Assembly (NCBI GenBank): GCA_963817855.1
Contig: CAWFQA010000001.1
Coordinates: 434,001-498,000 of the forward strand
DNA: 64,000 bases
DNA from: JAKAAZ01 sp963817855
Lineage (GTDB): Bacteria > Acidobacteriota > Terriglobia > Terriglobales > Acidobacteriaceae
Reading direction: 5' to 3'
Of the stretch, positions 26,868 to 35,212 are shown piece by piece. The position numbers and the translations under genes are program-made. The notes beneath the pieces are model-generated. The model did not search any database and was not told the DNA's origin. It saw only the letters and a program-made list of their open reading frames with translations. Numbering within the stretch: position 1 is the stretch's first letter; each line of letters begins with the position of its first letter.

Positions 26868-28202
26868 ATGAAGTTTTGGAAGTATAGCCGTGTCGCTCTG
26901 GCTCTGATTGGTTCAGTGGTTCTGGGGCTGAGCATCACTTGCTGCGGCGTCTACACGACCGGTTACATGTACGTGACCGGGGCGCAATTCAATCAGATTG
27001 GCGCCTACAAGATTGATCACGACTTTGGTTACTTGACACCAGTGACAGGCTCGCCGTTTCCGAACGCCGGCGGCACACCGATGCAGGAAGCCGTCATTCC
27101 AGGCGGACGCTATCTGGCTGTCGTGAGCCAGGGAACGCGAGGGGTCGCGGGGACGGGCAGCGTATCCATCTATTCGATTGGCGGCGGCGGCGTGATTGCC
27201 TTCCAGCACACCTACTTCACTTCCGGTATCAATCCCGTCGCCATTGCACTGGCTCCTGCGGGGAATTACCTCTATGTGCTCGATCAGATTGCCCCGCCGG
27301 ATGTGATTAACGGCGTCGACCAGAATGCTGGCCGCGGCGATGTAACCGTGTTCTCTATCGACGGTGCCAGCGGCAAGCTGACGCTGATCACCAACCAGAA
27401 CACGTTCAACACCAACGGTACGCAGCTGCCCTATTTCACCGTGAACTACAACCCGGTGCAGATGGTGACCGCCGGCGGCTACCTCTACGTCCTGGATCAG
27501 GCATACAACTCGAATCTGGTAACGCCGCCAGCGGCATGCGTCAACGCGCCGCCAACCTCATCCTGCGTGACGCCGGACGTTTTCCTGTACGCGATCAATA
27601 CTTCAAACGGACAACTCACGTTGACCCAGAATGCGCCGCTGACCCTGGGCATGCCGCCCGGAGCAGCCAGCACCATCGGACTCGCGGCAGGTGGGAAATA
27701 CGTCTACATCACGGACAACGGCACTCAGCCTAACGGTCAGGTGGTTGGCTCGGGCCGGATCCTTCCCTTCACCGTCGGCGGCGGAGGCGTCCTGCAGAGC
27801 CTGGTAGGCGGCCCCACCAATAACATCGCCAACGTCGTCTATCCCGACGCCGTCATATCGAACTCCAACGCTCAGTTCTTGTATGTGGCGAACTTCGGGC
27901 CCAACGTGATTACACAGGGAAACAGTTATATTTCCGCCTTTACGATCAGCACTGCAAACGGTCAGTTGCAGCCTTTGCCGGTTTCATCTGGCAGCAATCC
28001 ATTTCCAACGGGATCTGGACCCATCTGGATGGTGATCGATCCAACCAATCAGTACCTGTATACCGCCGATCACAACAGCAATACGGTGACCGGAAGGATT
28101 ATGGGCGCAACCAACGGCCAGTTGTCCGCCATGTTCAAAGGCACCACATTCGCGACGGTTGGGCAGCCAACCTTCGCAGTGGTTTCAGGTCGCACGTATT
28201 AA
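26868..28202 (+). CDS. YVTN-type beta-propeller (lactonase-like) lipoprotein
   Basis: A 444-residue secreted protein with a lipoprotein-like signal (ALALIGSVVLGLSITCCG; Cys25 or 26). The rest consists of seven-bladed-propeller repeats with recurring YLYVLDQ, YVYITDNG, FLYVANFG and YLYTADHNSNTV strands, the pattern of the lactonase/YncE-like fold. No catalytic lactonase residues could be confirmed, so it may be a surface binding protein. Shine-Dalgarno GAAGGA precedes the ATG. It is followed by a terminator and then by a paralogue of the same design. Confidence 0.85.
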   Translation: MKFWKYSRVALALIGSVVLGLSITCCGVYTTGYMYVTGAQFNQIGAYKIDHDFGYLTPVTGSPFPNAGGTPMQEAVIPGGRYLAVVSQGTRGVAGTGSVSIYSIGGGGVIAFQHTYFTSGINPVAIALAPAGNYLYVLDQIAPPDVINGVDQNAGRGDVTVFSIDGASGKLTLITNQNTFNTNGTQLPYFTVNYNPVQMVTAGGYLYVLDQAYNSNLVTPPAACVNAPPTSSCVTPDVFLYAINTSNGQLTLTQNAPLTLGMPPGAASTIGLAAGGKYVYITDNGTQPNGQVVGSGRILPFTVGGGGVLQSLVGGPTNNIANVVYPDAVISNSNAQFLYVANFGPNVITQGNSYISAFTISTANGQLQPLPVSSGSNPFPTGSGPIWMVIDPTNQYLYTADHNSNTVTGRIMGATNGQLSAMFKGTTFATVGQPTFAVVSGRTY

Positions 28203-28223
28203 AAGATGGATGAAGAATTGTCT

Positions 28224-28247
28224 GGGGCCTCTATAGGGAGGCCCTTT
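28224..28247 (+). terminator. Intrinsic terminator after first propeller gene
   Basis: GGGCCTC (28225-28231) pairs with GAGGCCC (28238-28244), loop TATAGG, followed by TTT. It sits about 20 bases after the stop codon at 28202. Confidence 0.7.
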
Positions 28248-28362
28248 CCGCCTCTCTCCATGGAGAAACCAACGGGTCACAATTGACGACATTCTGCCTG
28301 GAGAAAGTAGTTTGCAATGAGCCGCCATTACCGGCGGAGCGCTAGCGGAAAGCCGCTTGGCG

Positions 28363-28403
28363 CTTTTACAATACAAAACGGGAACAACCCCACAAGGTAT
28401 AAG
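28363..28403 (+). promoter_or_regulatory. Shared upstream element of the propeller genes
   Basis: CTTTTACAAT at 28363-28372 lies 93 bases before the ATG at 28456; the same ten bases lie 92 bases before the paralogue at 26868. A TATAAG box follows at 28398-28403. Likely core promoter, but no good -35 box is seen. Confidence 0.35.
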
Positions 28404-28455
28404 CAAGGAATCTACCCCTCGTTGCTGTATCCAAAGCCGGGGATAAAGGAATCGC

Positions 28456-29685
28456 ATGAAGTGGAGTCAATACGGCCGGCTCACATTGGCCTTGGTTGCA
28501 TCGCTGGCTCTTGGATTGAGCATGACGGCCTGTAATCCAAGTTTCACGCTCGGGTTTGTCTATGTCCTTAACACCGCGGGCACGGCGGGAACCATTAGCG
28601 CGTATACGATTGATAGCGTATCGGGCGCCATTACACAGACGGCGAATTCACCCTTCCCGTCGGGCGGGGCATATCCGATCGCCGCTTCGGTCAGCAATAA
28701 CAGTAAATGGCTGTATGTCGTGCACGAAGTCGACAATACGGTGGTCCAGTTCACCATTGGAACGGATGGCAAGATCTACCAGGCGCATACCTATAACACG
28801 CCCGGCACCTATCCAATTTCGATGACCATCGACCCCAGCAGCAAGTTCCTGTTCGTCGTCGATAGCTACGCTCCAGGATTCAACGGCGTTGCGCCGCCCA
28901 ATCTCAATCCACTGCAGACCAACAGGATTCCCACCCAAGGCTGCGTGGTGGTTTATCCCATCAGCCAGTCGGATGGGTCTCTCGGTAGCCCCGTTGCAGG
29001 AAACGATGGAAACTGCTTCACCATTGGAACGCCTGTGCTCGGTGCCCAGCCCATCGGAGTGACCGCGACCGCGTTCGTCAACTATCTCTACGTGGCAGAC
29101 CAAGGGACACACTCGGTCTTTGCATATGCCGTGAATTACACCACCGGCGCGTTGACTCCGCTGGCTACCAACAATTTTCAGGCTGGCGTCAAGCCCAGCG
29201 CGATCATCAGCGATCCCAGCGGACGGTTTGTCTACGTGACGGATCAGTATCAAAACCTGATCCTTGGATACAACATTTTGTCGGATGGATCCCTGCAGTC
29301 GCAGGTGAATGGGCCGTTCCCGACCGACCTGTTCCCCTATGGGATGGTGGCCGATCCGCGAGGGAAGTTCCTTTACGTCACCAACTACAACTCGAACGAC
29401 GTGCGCGCCTATAACATTCAGGCGTCCACCGGAAATCCTCTGGCAACAGCGGGCGCCGGGTATGGTACTGGCACCGGACCCACCTGCATCGCATTGGAGC
29501 CGGCATACGGGCGGTATCTCTACACGGCGAATAACCTGGACAATTCTGTGACGGGGTTCAAACTGGATCCAAAAACCGGCGTGTTGGTGACTGTGCTGAA
29601 TAGTCCCTTCCCCGCAGGCGGCTTGCCGGACTGCGTTGCTACATCCGCCAACGGAACGCACCCAGTTCAGACCATTACCCCGTAA
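28456..29685 (+). CDS. YVTN-type beta-propeller (lactonase-like) lipoprotein, paralogue
   Basis: 409 residues with a clean lipobox (LGLSMTAC, Cys26) and propeller strands KWLYVVHEVDNTVVQF, KFLFVVDSYAPG, YLYVADQGTHSVFAY, RFVYVTDQYQN, KFLYVTNYNSNDVRAY and RYLYTANNLDNSVTGF. It shares signal peptide, repeat pattern and an upstream CTTTTACAAT element with the gene before it, so the two are tandem duplicates. Shine-Dalgarno AAAGGA precedes the ATG. It is probably anchored in the outer or inner membrane facing the periplasm or the surface. Enzymatic activity is unproven. A strong terminator follows. Confidence 0.87.
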   Translation: MKWSQYGRLTLALVASLALGLSMTACNPSFTLGFVYVLNTAGTAGTISAYTIDSVSGAITQTANSPFPSGGAYPIAASVSNNSKWLYVVHEVDNTVVQFTIGTDGKIYQAHTYNTPGTYPISMTIDPSSKFLFVVDSYAPGFNGVAPPNLNPLQTNRIPTQGCVVVYPISQSDGSLGSPVAGNDGNCFTIGTPVLGAQPIGVTATAFVNYLYVADQGTHSVFAYAVNYTTGALTPLATNNFQAGVKPSAIISDPSGRFVYVTDQYQNLILGYNILSDGSLQSQVNGPFPTDLFPYGMVADPRGKFLYVTNYNSNDVRAYNIQASTGNPLATAGAGYGTGTGPTCIALEPAYGRYLYTANNLDNSVTGFKLDPKTGVLVTVLNSPFPAGGLPDCVATSANGTHPVQTITP

Positions 29686-29721
29686 CGACGCCGCAGTTTC
29701 GGGACATCGACGCTGCATCAG

Positions 29722-29746
29722 AAAAGGTCCGCCCTCGCGGACCTTT
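29722..29746 (+). terminator. Intrinsic terminator after second propeller gene
   Basis: AAAAGGTCCGC (29722-29732) pairs with GCGGACCTTTT (29736-29746), an 11-base perfect stem ending in a T-run, 37 bases after the stop codon. Confidence 0.88.
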
Positions 29747-29750
29747 TCGG

Positions 29751-29910
29751 TTAGAGCAGTTCTCCAGTTTCTATAGAGGGAAAGGTCGACATTCTGAGCG
29801 TAGCGAAGAATCTGGGCATTGGCTTTCCTTGGAAATGCAGAGATCCTTCGCTACGCTCAGGATGACGGGTCCTTTTTTATCCCTGTACACCCACAGGAGA
29901 TCCGACTTTA
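29751..29910 (+). repeat. MITE/BIME-like palindromic element, copy 2
   Basis: Inverted copy of 5528-5692. It contains CATTCTGAGCGTAGCGAAG and, after a short spacer (GCATTGGCTTTCC, shared with copy 1), CTTCGCTACGCTCAGGATG, with AGAGCAGTTCTCC and CAGGAGATCC at the ends. It lies directly after the terminator of the second propeller gene. Confidence 0.7.
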
Positions 29911-29949
29911 GTGCGTCGTTTGAATCATTGAGCAAGGGATGCCGACAAC

Positions 29950-30148
29950 GTGACTGCAACGCTGACCCCGCCCCACCCCTACAGTCGCATTGCGCTGCGA
30001 TCGGCGTTTCTTATCCTGACACTTCTGTGTTGCCGTCGAATTCTTCAGGCCCAAGATAACTATGAAATCCAGGTATACCCATCGAGGGCCATGCCGCCGG
30101 GGTTGAGGAGGCGCAACGTTCTTTGTGAGGGAATGGGAGGGGCGGCTT
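29950..30148 (+). pseudogene. Remnant of a paralogue of the following outer-membrane protein
   Basis: The frame gives a signal peptide (FLILTLLCCRRILQAQ) and then DNYEIQVYPS, matching the mature N-terminus TDEIQVYDA of the next gene, with PPG where the intact gene has PQG. After that the sequence is unrelated and stops at 30148-30150, only a few bases before the intact gene at 30153. It looks like the 5' end of a tandem copy lost by deletion. Confidence 0.5.
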
Positions 30149-30152
30149 AACG

Positions 30153-30971
30153 ATGAGGCGCTTCAGACGAATCCATCTGCGCGTACTCGTACTGATCGGC
30201 ATCGCTTTGACGATCGTGCCCATTGCGGCCTTTGCCCAGACGGACGAAATCCAAGTGTACGATGCTGTCATCGCGCCACAAGGCATCTTCAATATCATGG
30301 TGCACAGCAACTTTACACCTGAGGGGAGGACGTACCCCGCTTACCCCGGCGCCATCATTGCCAATCATTCGTTCAACGGAGCATGGGAGTGGGCATACGG
30401 AGTGAAGCCATGGATGGAGCAGGGCCTGTATATGCCTGTCTATTCGCCGTATTCGACGGGGCGCGGCGGGTCGATTAATGGTTTCAAAATCCGCGAACTG
30501 TTCGTGCGGCCGCACGCTGAACAGCAGAAACTTTTCTGGGGCGCGAATTTCGAATTCAGCTTCAACTACCACTATTGGGAATCGCGAACGTATACGGCTG
30601 AGATACGGCCGATCATCGGCGGCCACCTGGGTAAATGGGGGCTTATTTACAATCCGATTGTCGATACGGACTGGACGGGTGGACTGGGTGGCTTGGAGTT
30701 CAATCCCTCGGGGCGCATTGTGTACAACATCAATAACACATGGGACGTGGCTGCCGAGGAGTATGACGGGTTCGGACGTTTTAGCAGCTTTGACAACCTG
30801 CATAACCAATTCCACGAAGTGTGGGGCGTGTTTGACCGCAACGGCAAGATCTGGGATATCGAAGCGGGCGTGGGCTTGGGCCTGACGGCGGGATCCGACA
30901 GATGGACATTGAAGCTTATGATATCGCGGGATATTAACAAGAAACCCTGGCACATACCCGATCACTTCTAG
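30153..30971 (+). CDS. Putative outer-membrane beta-barrel protein
   Basis: A 272-residue protein with a Sec signal peptide (LVLIGIALTIVPIAAFAQ). The mature part is rich in aromatic, alternating strands (FNGAWEWAYGVKPWMEQGL, ANFEFSFNYHYWESRTY, KWGLIYNPIVDTDWTGG, IWDIEAGVGLGLTAGSDRW) as in small outer-membrane barrels. It ends in HF, with a terminal Phe that suits BAM recognition. Ligand unknown. The stop codon TAG forms part of the CTAG at which an IS remnant begins, so the last codon may have been affected by the insertion. Confidence 0.7.
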   Translation: MRRFRRIHLRVLVLIGIALTIVPIAAFAQTDEIQVYDAVIAPQGIFNIMVHSNFTPEGRTYPAYPGAIIANHSFNGAWEWAYGVKPWMEQGLYMPVYSPYSTGRGGSINGFKIRELFVRPHAEQQKLFWGANFEFSFNYHYWESRTYTAEIRPIIGGHLGKWGLIYNPIVDTDWTGGLGGLEFNPSGRIVYNINNTWDVAAEEYDGFGRFSSFDNLHNQFHEVWGVFDRNGKIWDIEAGVGLGLTAGSDRWTLKLMISRDINKKPWHIPDHF

Positions 30972-31103
30972 AGCCTGTTATTAGGCTTGATTGAGCATCT
31001 TGGCCAGAGTGGCGAGCGCGAGGCAGGCGCGGGCGAGGAAGGCAATATTGGTGCGGGCTGGGGAGCGACCGCCTCCACCGGTCACCTGATTGTGAAGGGA
31101 ATT
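30968..31103 (-). mobile_element. IS remnant: 3' end of a transposase gene plus terminal repeat
   Basis: GAGCCTGTTATTA (30971-30983) is preceded by a CTA that makes a CTAG site, as in the target sequence of many IS5-type elements, and the same 16 bases CTAGAGCCTGTTATTA recur at 42892-42907. Reading leftwards, 40 codons (31103-30981) encode RTNIAFLARACLALATLAKM then LNQA and stop inside the terminal repeat, the expected layout of an IS5-family transposase end. The rest of the element is missing. Family assignment is inference. Confidence 0.5.
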
Positions 31104-31187
31104 CTAGGGCGCTATTTCAACTGGGGCGATTGGAGAAGGCGCGAGCCCGTTCCGCGGCCCAAATAGATTCCGTTTATCCTGAAGAGC

Positions 31188-32159
31188 ATGGCGTATTTTT
31201 TAGGGCTGGATGCGGGAGCGACACGAACAAGGTGTGTGCTGGCCGACAACGAGAAAATTCTCGCTCGCGCCTCCAGCGGCACCATCAAGATCATGCGGAG
31301 ACCAGTCGAGGATGCGGAGAGAAATCTGGATGCGCTGCTGCGTGACATTGCCGCGGAATCGGGCATCTCCCTCGACTCGATTGCCTGCACCTGTGTCGGG
31401 CTGGCCGGCATCTCCGTTCCGCGCGTGGCCGACTGGGTTCGCAACGAATTGCACGTACGCGTCGGCGGCGAAATTCTGCTGGCGGGCGATGAGGAGATCG
31501 CCCTGGAGGCGGCGTTTTCCGGCGGTTCCGGCGTGATGGTTGCGGCAGGTACAGGATCCAACTTGATTGGCCGCGCCTCCAATGGACAACGCGTGCATGT
31601 GGGCGGCTGGGGTCCGGTGGTGGCCGATGAAGGCTCAGGCAATTGGATTGGAAAGCGTGCCATCCGTGCCGTATTCGACGCGAGTGATCGCGATGAAGAA
31701 ACGCTGCTGATGAAGAAAGTTCAGGAAGCGTGGGAGCTGGAGCGCGTCATCGACCTGGTGGATGTGGCGAATCGCATTCCCGGACCGCAATTTTCGAAGC
31801 TCACGCCCATCGTGGTTGAGTGTGCGCAACGTGGCGATGCCGATGCCATCCGCATCCTGGAGCAGGCCGGATATTTTCTCGGGACATTCGCGGTGCTGAC
31901 AGCGCGACGCGTTGTAAAACTGGAACCAGCAGGCGCCCCGCCGCCGGAGGTTGCATTTGCCGGCAGCATTTTGAGTCGAATCGCGGCGGTTCGAGAGGCG
32001 ATGATTGCGGTGATTCATCGCGAACTGCCGGGGATTCAAATTCGGTCGGAAGCCGTGGATCCCGTACTGGGCGCACTGTGGCGAGCACGGCAACATTGTG
32101 GCTCGAACCCGTCCCCGGATTCCAACGCAACGGTTCAGGCCTCAGGCACTCCTGCCTAA
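31188..32159 (+). CDS. BadF/BadG-type sugar kinase, probable N-acetylglucosamine kinase
   Basis: A 323-residue ASKHA-fold ATPase. The phosphate-1 loop FLGLDAGATRTRCVLADN opens the protein, followed by CVGLAGIS, the second phosphate loop MVAAGTGSNLIGR, the GGWGPVVADEGSGNWIGK segment shared with eukaryotic-type GlcNAc kinases, and a C-terminal VAFAGSILS adenosine loop. It should phosphorylate GlcNAc to GlcNAc-6-phosphate, the substrate of NagA. The nagA gene is convergent and begins two bases beyond this stop, so the two form a functional amino-sugar recycling pair though not an operon. Confidence 0.82.
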   Translation: MAYFLGLDAGATRTRCVLADNEKILARASSGTIKIMRRPVEDAERNLDALLRDIAAESGISLDSIACTCVGLAGISVPRVADWVRNELHVRVGGEILLAGDEEIALEAAFSGGSGVMVAAGTGSNLIGRASNGQRVHVGGWGPVVADEGSGNWIGKRAIRAVFDASDRDEETLLMKKVQEAWELERVIDLVDVANRIPGPQFSKLTPIVVECAQRGDADAIRILEQAGYFLGTFAVLTARRVVKLEPAGAPPPEVAFAGSILSRIAAVREAMIAVIHRELPGIQIRSEAVDPVLGALWRARQHCGSNPSPDSNATVQASGTPA

Positions 32160-32161
32160 AA

Positions 32162-33337
32162 CTACCTGGAAGCAACCAGCCCGTTGAGAAGAATGCTGCG
32201 AACCTCACCTGCGGGCGTTAGCACAGTAATATCGGCTTTGCGGCCCGGCGCAAGCTCGCCGTAGGTTTCGCTGAAGCCGGTCATGCGGGCGGGATTCGCC
32301 GCTGCGTAGTGAGCTGCGACGCCGTGAGTTGTGCCGGTGAATTCTATCAAGTTGCGGACCGCGCGATCCATGGTCAACACGCTGCCAGCCAATTTTCCTT
32401 CAAACATGGATCTACCGTTAGCGACGGACACATCCATCGTGCCTAGCTTGTAGGCGCCATCCGGCATTCCAGTGGCGGCAATGGCATCGGTGACCAGAAT
32501 GCCTCGGTCGGGCGTCTTGGCTTTGTGAAACAAGCGAACCAGCAACGGATCGACGTGGATGCCGTCGCAGATTAATTCCGCGTAGAGATGAGGCTCGTCC
32601 AGCACAACTCCCAGCAGGCCAGGTTCGCGATGGTCGAGCGGCCGCATCGCATTGAAGGTGTGTGTTGCGCTGACGGCTCCCGCTGCGACACCGGCCTCGG
32701 CTTCCGGAGTTGTCGCATTGCTGTGTCCCAGGCTGACGCGAATGCCTAGCCGAACGGCTTCCTGAATCAGCGCGATAGCTCCCGGCAATTCCGGCGCGAC
32801 AGTCATCAGAACGACGTGGCCTCGGGACGCTTCCCAGAATCGCTGCAGCAACTCGATCGACGGCGGCTGCAGGTATTCCGCCGGCTGCACGCCGCGCTTG
32901 CTGTGGGATAGAAAGGGGCCTTCCAGGTGGATGCCAAGTGGTTTTGCGCCGCCTGCGAAATCACCAGCCGCCGTATTGGCTCGCTCAATTTGCCGCGCCA
33001 TGCCTTCCAGCGCGCGCAGGGTCATGTCGATGGGCGCGGTCACCGTAGTCGGCAGATAGGCGGCGACGCCGCAGGTGGACAGGAATTTGCCGATGGCATC
33101 GAACGCCTCGTCGGTGCCTTCCATCGCGTTGTGTCCCATCGCGCCGTGAATATGGACATCGAAATATCCCGGAACCAGAATGGCGTCAGGAAAGTCGAGG
33201 TGTTGCGCTCCCTCCGGCAGCGATAGCGCGCCACGAGACTCAATGCTGGTGATCAGACCGTCTTCAATGGTGACCTGCGGTGCGTCGATTTCTGTCAGCG
33301 GAGTCAGTAGCTTCGCTGCTGTCAATACTGTGGTCAC
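32162..33337 (-). CDS. nagA: N-acetylglucosamine-6-phosphate deacetylase
   Basis: About 391 residues from the GTG at 33335-33337, which has AAGGGTGG five bases upstream; the longer frame to 33562 has no family support. Amidohydrolase landmarks: VPGYFDVHIHGAMGHNA (metal His-x-His), HLEGPFLSHSKRG (metal Glu), SLGHSNATTPEAEAG (His), ATHTFNAMRPLDHREPG (His) and VTDAIAATGMPDG (catalytic Asp). It removes acetate from GlcNAc-6-phosphate in amino-sugar breakdown or cell-wall recycling. It lies tail-to-tail with the GlcNAc kinase gene. Confidence 0.93.
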   Translation of the reverse strand: MTTVLTAAKLLTPLTEIDAPQVTIEDGLITSIESRGALSLPEGAQHLDFPDAILVPGYFDVHIHGAMGHNAMEGTDEAFDAIGKFLSTCGVAAYLPTTVTAPIDMTLRALEGMARQIERANTAAGDFAGGAKPLGIHLEGPFLSHSKRGVQPAEYLQPPSIELLQRFWEASRGHVVLMTVAPELPGAIALIQEAVRLGIRVSLGHSNATTPEAEAGVAAGAVSATHTFNAMRPLDHREPGLLGVVLDEPHLYAELICDGIHVDPLLVRLFHKAKTPDRGILVTDAIAATGMPDGAYKLGTMDVSVANGRSMFEGKLAGSVLTMDRAVRNLIEFTGTTHGVAAHYAAANPARMTGFSETYGELAPGRKADITVLTPAGEVRSILLNGLVASR

Positions 33338-33385
33338 GATTGCCACCCTTCTCGCAAATCTTTCAGTTGCAGACAAGTATGTAAG

Positions 33386-33397
33386 CGATTCGAATCG
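33386..33397. promoter_or_regulatory. Palindrome upstream of nagA
   Basis: CGATTCGAATCG is a perfect 12-base palindrome about 50 bases before the nagA start, and GAAAATTTTC (33424-33433) is another a little further up. Either could be an operator for an amino-sugar repressor; no regulator gene is adjacent. Nothing else is seen in the 33338-33631 gap. Confidence 0.3.
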
Positions 33398-33631
33398 GCT
33401 TTCGCCAGTTCCGCTATCGCCTGAAAATTTTCGTGTACATACTAAAGATACCAAGGCCAGATGAGCCGCGCAGCGTCTAGGCTGCATGGTTGCACCGGGC
33501 GCCGTTCCAATTGTTTTCTCATGTAGTTTTCGTATGCGTTTCTGTCGCGCCGCGTTCACCAAGTCTCGAGTACAGCGGACCGAAGTGTTGTAGCATCAAA
33601 TCAAATTCGAACACAATGAACGCAGCATAAC

Positions 33632-35203
33632 GTGGAGCTATTGGAGCCCGCAGGAATGACCGCAGAAGGTCGAGCAAACATCACCGCCGATCGCGCGTCG
33701 AAGTCGTCGGACTCCGGCGGCCAATCGATCGCGACTGGAGCCGTTCTGAGTGACCGCGATGGGTCACAGGAAATGTCGCCGCCGACAATGCTGCCTCTGT
33801 GTGTCGATCTGGATGGCACTCTGGTCAAGTCGGACACTCTCGCCGATTCTCTTTGCGTTCTGGCGCGGACTCGTCCATGGGATCTGCTGCGCCTGCCCGG
33901 GTGGCTGCTGGGCGGCAAGGCCCGGCTCAAGCGGGAAGTGTCGACCCGCGCCCCGCTCGATGCCGCACATCTTCCTTACAACGAGACTTTGATTGTCTTC
34001 CTGCGTGAACAGGCCGCTTCCGGGCGGCAACTGTATCTTTCCACCGGAGCAGATCAGCATTTGGCGCATGGGGTGGCGCAGCACCTGGGATTGTTTGATG
34101 GCGTGTTCTCCAGCGACGGCGTCACTAATCTGACTGGCAAGGAGAAGTTGCATCTGCTGGAATCTCGCTTCGGTCGCAGCGGTTTTGCGTACGTCGGCAA
34201 CAGCCGCAAAGATCTGCCGCTGCTCGGCGCATCGAAAGGCGCAATGCTCGCCAATCCGACCGTGGGGCTGCAGAGTCTGCTGCAGCGCAAGAAAATTCCG
34301 GTGCAGCAGGTGTTTCAGGACCGCGCCTCCGGATTCCGGTCCATCGGGCGCGCGTTGCGGATGCATCAGTGGGCCAAGAACGTATTGATCTTTTTACCGC
34401 TGATCCTGGCCCATGCGTTGAAGATGAGTGTGCTGCTGCAATCGGCCCTGGCATTTGTGAGCTTCAGTCTGGTCGCTTCCAGTACCTACATCGTGAATGA
34501 CATTCTCGATCTTGCCGCCGATCGGGTTCATCCGCGCAAGCGCCGCCGGCCATTCGCCGCCGGAGATCTTTCCGTCATCGCGGGTTTCTGCGTGGCTGCT
34601 TTGCTGTTCGCCGCCGGCGTGGCGATTTCGTTGCCGATGGCGCCCAAATTCACCTCGTGGTTGCTGGTCTATTGTGTGGTCACGCTTGCCTACTCGCTCT
34701 ATTTCAAACGCGTCGTGATCATCGACGTGATTATTCTTTCTGCGTTGTATACGCTGCGCATCCTGGCGGGCGCGGCGGCGGCAAGAGTTCCTATTTCCGA
34801 CTGGATGGCGGGATTTTCCATTTTTTTCTTCTTCAGTCTGGCCCTGGTCAAGCGCTTTAGCGAGCTGGAAAATCTTCGCGCGAGAGGCGTCGCTCCCAGC
34901 AATGGCCGAGGCTACCTGGTGCACGATATGGAGCAGTTGCGGGCCTTCGGCACCGGCAGCGCCTTTGCCTCCATCGTGGTATTCACTCTCTACATCAACA
35001 ATCCCGAAGTGCGGAATCTCTATCACCATCCCCAGCGTTTATGGCTGCTGACGCCGCTGCTGATCTGGTGGATGAGCCGCGTGTGGCTGCGCGCATCGCG
35101 CGGACAAATGCACGAAGACCCGGTGATTTTCGCGTTGACAGACCGAGCCAGTCTGCTGGCCGGTGTGGCAATTTTTTTGATTGCCCTCTCCGCTTCGATA
35201 TAA
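33632..35203 (+). CDS. HAD hydrolase-UbiA prenyltransferase fusion (DPPR-synthase-like)
   Basis: 523 residues. After a polar N-terminal extension comes a HAD phosphatase domain (about 55-215): LCVDLDGTLVKSDTLADS, STGAD and GNSRKDLPLLG. Then a UbiA membrane prenyltransferase (about 240-520) with both Asp-rich motifs: NDILDLAADRVHPRKRRRP and FKRVVIIDVIILSALYTLR, and eight or so helices. With the DprE1- and DprE2-like genes that follow at 9 bases and with overlap, the UbiA part is most likely a polyprenyl-phosphate phosphoribosyltransferase (Rv3806c-like), and the HAD part could remove the 5-phosphate. Start choice is uncertain: GTG 33632, ATG 33656 and ATG 33771 are all in frame. Confidence 0.82.
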   Translation: MELLEPAGMTAEGRANITADRASKSSDSGGQSIATGAVLSDRDGSQEMSPPTMLPLCVDLDGTLVKSDTLADSLCVLARTRPWDLLRLPGWLLGGKARLKREVSTRAPLDAAHLPYNETLIVFLREQAASGRQLYLSTGADQHLAHGVAQHLGLFDGVFSSDGVTNLTGKEKLHLLESRFGRSGFAYVGNSRKDLPLLGASKGAMLANPTVGLQSLLQRKKIPVQQVFQDRASGFRSIGRALRMHQWAKNVLIFLPLILAHALKMSVLLQSALAFVSFSLVASSTYIVNDILDLAADRVHPRKRRRPFAAGDLSVIAGFCVAALLFAAGVAISLPMAPKFTSWLLVYCVVTLAYSLYFKRVVIIDVIILSALYTLRILAGAAAARVPISDWMAGFSIFFFFSLALVKRFSELENLRARGVAPSNGRGYLVHDMEQLRAFGTGSAFASIVVFTLYINNPEVRNLYHHPQRLWLLTPLLIWWMSRVWLRASRGQMHEDPVIFALTDRASLLAGVAIFLIALSASI

Positions 35204-35212
35204 CTGGAGTCA

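Noticed and set aside
29751..29910. CRISPR-like repeat arrangement
   Set aside because: The units are inverted, not direct, and there is no series of spacers; it is a palindromic dispersed element.
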